DNA of 55,752 nt, taken from positions 1 through 55,752 of the forward strand of contig PMES01000092.1 of the NCBI GenBank assembly GCA_003154775.1. The letters are read 5' to 3'. Position numbers and translations under genes: made by a program. This document shows positions 52,965-55,752 of this stretch, piece after piece; the stretch's first letter is position 1; the number at the start of each line of letters is the position of its first letter. The stretch comes from Acidobacteriota bacterium. Its GTDB lineage: Bacteria > Acidobacteriota > Terriglobia > Acidiferrales > UBA7541. The notes beneath the pieces were generated by a model. That model saw only the letters and a program-made list of their open reading frames with translations, did no database searches and was not told where the DNA came from.

Positions 52965-52992
52965 TTCACTTAATGAATTTGGGGGGTATTAT
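52965..52992 (+). promoter_or_regulatory. Possible promoter for the zinc-ribbon protein gene
   Basis: TTCACT, a 16-base spacer and TATTAT resemble a sigma-70 promoter, about 118 bases upstream of the start at 53111. CCAGAC/GTCTGG (53014-53036) is an inverted repeat within the leader. Both are by eye. Confidence 0.4.
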
Positions 52993-53110
52993 GGACAGCG
53001 TAAAACGCAAGCTCCAGACGTGAAGCTGATGTCTGGGGCACCCGACGCAGCCAGACAATTTGTTTTACTTGTTGACGACTTCGCCGAACAGGCGCTAACT
53101 TCGCAGCGTA

Positions 53111-54019
53111 ATGATTGACGTTAGGTGTGCGCGTTGTGGAACCGTACACCACGCATCCTTGGAGCACTTAGGACGGCAACTTAGATGCGCTGGGTGCGAC
53201 GCTCCTGTCTTGATCGCGCTTCCGCCGAACCAAGCCACTCTTTCGAGTGGTACCCACGTAGAGGCTCCAAAATCGCCCAATTGGAGATCCCCAAAGAATC
53301 GCACTATTCTGTCTTGGCTACCGGTAGTCTCGGGTCGACTACCCCGCCCGTTTTTGATTGGTGCCTTGTCGCTCGTGACGCTGTTAATTCTGACAGCCGT
53401 CGGCATCGAATTCTTTAGCAAAAATCGATCCTCGAACATGGGTGCGGCAAGTAGTGGTCTCAGCGCTCCAATAAAATCAGAGTCTCAAGATGTAGTTCTG
53501 CCACAGCAGTCGGCCCCTACTGGGGGAGTGTTGTCGGTACCGGCGCCTCGAGATTGTGAGGAAAAAAGCGCGCGGCGCTTAGCAAATGGCCTCTTGCTTG
53601 GCGACGAGGCGAGGACAGGTGGACACGGGATTGTCAGGATTAGCAACGGCACCAAGTACGACGCTGTTGTGAACCTCGTTGCCTCAGACTCGGGCGAGAC
53701 AATACGAAGTGTGTACATTAGGAATCGCGATGACGTGAGCCTCCGACAATTGACTCCTGGTACTTATCGAGCCTACTTCGCACTAGGGATGGATTGGGAT
53801 GACGACGAAGATTCATTTGTTTGCAATCCGGACTACAAAGAGTTCGGCAGATCGCTTGTGCTTGAGGAACGGATCGATGCCAATCGAACGGAATACACGA
53901 AGCTTGAAATAACTCTTCATCCGGTCATCGCCGGAAATGTTGTCTCCTCAACGATTTCAAAAGGAGCGTTCCATTTGACCATGCCCCACAGGCACTCTCA
54001 ACGGAACCATTCGGACTAG
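53111..54019 (+). CDS. Zinc-ribbon membrane protein of unknown function
   Basis: 302 residues. The N-terminus is a zinc-ribbon (CARCGTVHHASLEHLGRQLR, then CAGC), of the MJ0042-like short type. One transmembrane helix (about 83-103, LIGALSLVTLLILTAVGIEFF) leads to an extracytoplasmic part with a low-complexity linker and a C-terminal beta-sandwich (GIVRISNGTKYDAVVNLVAS, LRQLTPGTYRAYFALGMDWD) that looks carrier- or Ig-like. The DWDDDEDSF loop is acidic. No ribosome-binding site precedes the ATG. Composition is less GC-rich than average, and no family name is offered. Confidence 0.65.
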   Translation: MIDVRCARCGTVHHASLEHLGRQLRCAGCDAPVLIALPPNQATLSSGTHVEAPKSPNWRSPKNRTILSWLPVVSGRLPRPFLIGALSLVTLLILTAVGIEFFSKNRSSNMGAASSGLSAPIKSESQDVVLPQQSAPTGGVLSVPAPRDCEEKSARRLANGLLLGDEARTGGHGIVRISNGTKYDAVVNLVASDSGETIRSVYIRNRDDVSLRQLTPGTYRAYFALGMDWDDDEDSFVCNPDYKEFGRSLVLEERIDANRTEYTKLEITLHPVIAGNVVSSTISKGAFHLTMPHRHSQRNHSD

Positions 54020-54046
54020 GGTGGCCAGGGTTCGCGACTCTAATCG

Positions 54047-54724
54047 TCAGAACGAAACAGCGCGCACAGCGAGAGCGGTCATGTCGTCGGCTCTGCCGGC
54101 TCGGCCAGCGGCGTCCAGAATGGCCGGTGGAAGCTCAGAGAAGTGTTTGCCAACGGAACCGAGTATAGCTTTCTTGAGGAGGGGCAGGCCAAGGGGAGTC
54201 CAGGCACCATCGGTGAGGAAAAGGAGAATGTCCCCCGAGGCAAGCGCACCATGAAAGGGAAAAGCCTGCGCTTCGCCGCTGCCGAGGCGGCTGTTGCTTG
54301 CGGTATCAGTGAGGATGCGCAAATCCCCATTGCGGGTGAAGAGATAGGATCGAGAGTCTCCGGCGCATGCACCGAAGTATTCGGAGCCGAAGAAAACTGC
54401 CGCGAGGAACGTTGTTTGTGCACCGCCGGCGAAACCGGAGTCTAGCAGGCGTATCCATTTCGACCAGGTTTCCGCCGCCCGTGCCTCGTTGAAGCCAACA
54501 TCTTTCAGCAGCACTTCAAACTGTTTGATGGCGCGCTTCGCCGCACGCTCGGCGTTGCCCGCCCCATCGCAAAGAACGACATACGGCACGGCGTCGCGGC
54601 CGATTAGAAAAGCGTCTTCGTTCTGCGGGCGCCCTTGCTGAGTTCGCGTAGCCGCGTATATTTCAATTCGCATTGTTAGTCCGAGATTGGCACTATTCTC
54701 AGTTAGTGTCGAGGGTCCGTGCAT
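54047..54724 (-). CDS. PP2C-type protein phosphatase
   Basis: 225 residues of the PPM fold, dephosphorylating Ser/Thr. NEDAFLIG, YVVLCDGAGN, GAQTTFLAAVFFG, CAGDSRSYLF, LFLTDGAWTP and RADDMTALAV are the PP2C motifs, with the metal-binding Asp residues in CDG, TDG and DDM. ATG 54724 is the start because AAGGAGG sits eight bases upstream; the inner ATG 54673 lacks one. The domain is short for the family, and no sensor domain is attached. It converges on the zinc-ribbon gene and is divergent from the small membrane protein. A matching kinase is not in the window. Confidence 0.85.
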   Translation of the reverse strand: MHGPSTLTENSANLGLTMRIEIYAATRTQQGRPQNEDAFLIGRDAVPYVVLCDGAGNAERAAKRAIKQFEVLLKDVGFNEARAAETWSKWIRLLDSGFAGGAQTTFLAAVFFGSEYFGACAGDSRSYLFTRNGDLRILTDTASNSRLGSGEAQAFPFHGALASGDILLFLTDGAWTPLGLPLLKKAILGSVGKHFSELPPAILDAAGRAGRADDMTALAVRAVSF

Positions 54725-54822
54725 TGGAAAAGCCTCCTTAATGGGCTTACATTCCAGGACGGGCGGAGTTCCAGAATCCCGGAAGCTTGGATGCCGGAGG
54801 TTTCAAGAAGAGGAGACCGACG

Positions 54823-55353
54823 ATGATAAAAATCCTAGGCGGGATTCTGGTCGGAGGGGTGATCCTCGCGATAAGCGTAAATCTGTGGGCCATCATGAAG
54901 TCATGGGCGTTTTTCAGGAGTCTACTTGCTGACCCCACGGAATTAAGAAGAATAATTCTCTCACGAGGAGTCGACGAGTTCTTGACCGAGACTGGAAAGA
55001 TATCTGAGATCGGTGGCTCATTCGCTGTGAATATTCGAATCCTCACAGAAGCACATTTTGGAGCACTCAAGAAAACCAGAAATGTTCTAATCGCGAGCTC
55101 CCTAATCTTGATACTTGTGCTCTACGTCATGGGCTTCAAGTACCTGATCGCGGGGATCTGCGTCCTTATCCTCCCTTCGCTGCTCGAGATCCCTGCCTCA
55201 GCGAAGAACTATAACGCGACTCTTGCATTCGAGGTTGCCGTCATTCTCCGCAAATGGAACCAAGTGAACCAAAACGAGTGCCGTACTTTCTGTAAAGAGA
55301 AGATTCCCCGTTTCAAGGAAATGTACAAAGTGCTTGAGGAGCTTTCGCGTTAG
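54823..55353 (+). CDS. Small membrane protein of unknown function
   Basis: 176 residues with an N-terminal hydrophobic helix (MIKILGGILVGGVILAISVN) and a central hydrophobic pair (about 88-125, VLIASSLILILVLYVMGFKY and LIAGICVLILPSLLEIP). The C-terminus is charged and helical (NQNECRTFCKEKIPRFKEMY). GAGGAGA lies before ATG 54823; an upstream in-frame ATG (54787) is less likely. Lysine- and isoleucine-rich, less GC-rich than most of the window. No recognised family. Confidence 0.6.
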   Translation: MIKILGGILVGGVILAISVNLWAIMKSWAFFRSLLADPTELRRIILSRGVDEFLTETGKISEIGGSFAVNIRILTEAHFGALKKTRNVLIASSLILILVLYVMGFKYLIAGICVLILPSLLEIPASAKNYNATLAFEVAVILRKWNQVNQNECRTFCKEKIPRFKEMYKVLEELSR

Positions 55354-55383
55354 CTGTTCAAGGGCCGGGGAGAAGGTGCAGAC

Positions 55384-55412
55384 AAAAAAAGGGCCGCCGA
55401 TTTCTCAGCGGC
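55384..55412 (-). terminator. Rho-independent terminator of the 16S rRNA transcript
   Basis: On the minus strand GCCGCTGA-GAAA-TCGGCGGC forms eight base pairs (one G-U) closed by a GNRA tetraloop, followed by CC and seven T (55390-55384). The wobble pair exists only on this strand and the U tract is only here, so it serves leftward transcription. It stands about 190 bases beyond the 16S 3' end. Confidence 0.88.
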
Positions 55413-55601
55413 TCTTCATTCATTGAATTTTCTCTTCGCGCAACCGATAGCGATCTGCCAGAACCTGCCCGAGCGCCCCTAAGGCGAACCTTCGGGGTAA
55501 GAGTAAACCGAGTCTAGCAAGCAGCGGGCTCGTGAGAGCTGCCGCTTGCGGTTGGAGACCATCCTCCGCACACCATAGCGGAGTAGATCTCGCTTATTTA
55601 G

Positions 55602-55752
<151 letters not shown>

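Overview
The window reads as a chromosomal segment of an Acidobacteriota-like bacterium. The pointers are a very large TonB-dependent receptor with an N-terminal carboxypeptidase-regulatory domain, a TPR/FG-GAP/ASPIC protein, Tat-exported sugar isomerase-like proteins, a LacI-type HTH of the subtype common in that phylum, many short dispersed intergenic repeats, and the 3' end of a 16S rRNA gene at the right edge. The placement is by pattern recognition only. Most genes are GC-rich metabolic genes; the stretches near 6.4-10.5 kb and 53-55.6 kb are visibly less GC-rich and look accessory.

Layout. 0-6.3 kb: edge of an unknown gene, exported GH3 beta-glucosidase, acyl-CoA desaturase, a response-regulator scrap joined in frame to an outer-membrane protein, and a KamA-type radical SAM aminomutase. 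6.3-10.5 kb: repeat-rich spacer around a small candidate defence locus, with a Shedu-like (DUF4263) nuclease facing a two-gene operon (a protein with a phage prohead-protease-like N-terminus and a 54-residue protein). 10.5-13.1 kb: TPM-domain protein, nucleotidyltransferase and LemA, closed by a strong terminator and flanked by two gene relics (RsbU-type phosphatase, Rieske oxygenase). 13.3-19.2 kb: mmsA, then a decayed sugar-phosphate cluster: glucokinase, a zwf with its centre deleted, a HAD phosphatase, and a phosphoglucose-isomerase-like protein lacking the usual catalytic motifs.

19.4-27 kb: YggX, an ATP-grasp protein, a B12-binding radical SAM protein whose apparent stop is an in-frame UGA followed by Ala-Glu-Pro and a plausible bacterial SECIS hairpin (a CUAEP-tail selenoprotein, the most informative observation here), aconitase AcnA, and Lgt fused to a methyltransferase. 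27-46 kb: a carbohydrate and peptide neighbourhood with a copper-protein-like exported protein, Gfo/Idh/MocA dehydrogenase, a LacI HTH stub, TPR-FG-GAP-ASPIC protein, amidase, TPR protein, TonB receptor, sugar isomerases, VOC protein, threonine synthase and a dicarboxylate/amino-acid symporter. 46-53 kb: two tandem sugar-binding-protein paralogues without signal peptides, then a CoA-transferase plus 2-oxoacid:ferredoxin oxidoreductase operon. 53-55.75 kb: a zinc-ribbon membrane protein, a PP2C phosphatase, a small membrane protein, and a 16S rRNA gene followed directly by its own terminator, so not linked to 23S.

Regulation. Three LacI-type sites with the core AA(A/T)(C/T)CGATTT lie in front of the beta-glucosidase, glucokinase and TonB receptor. 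At the last two the operator overlaps an identical TATTAA -10 box with the same offset. This suggests one sugar regulon covering uptake, hydrolysis and phosphorylation.
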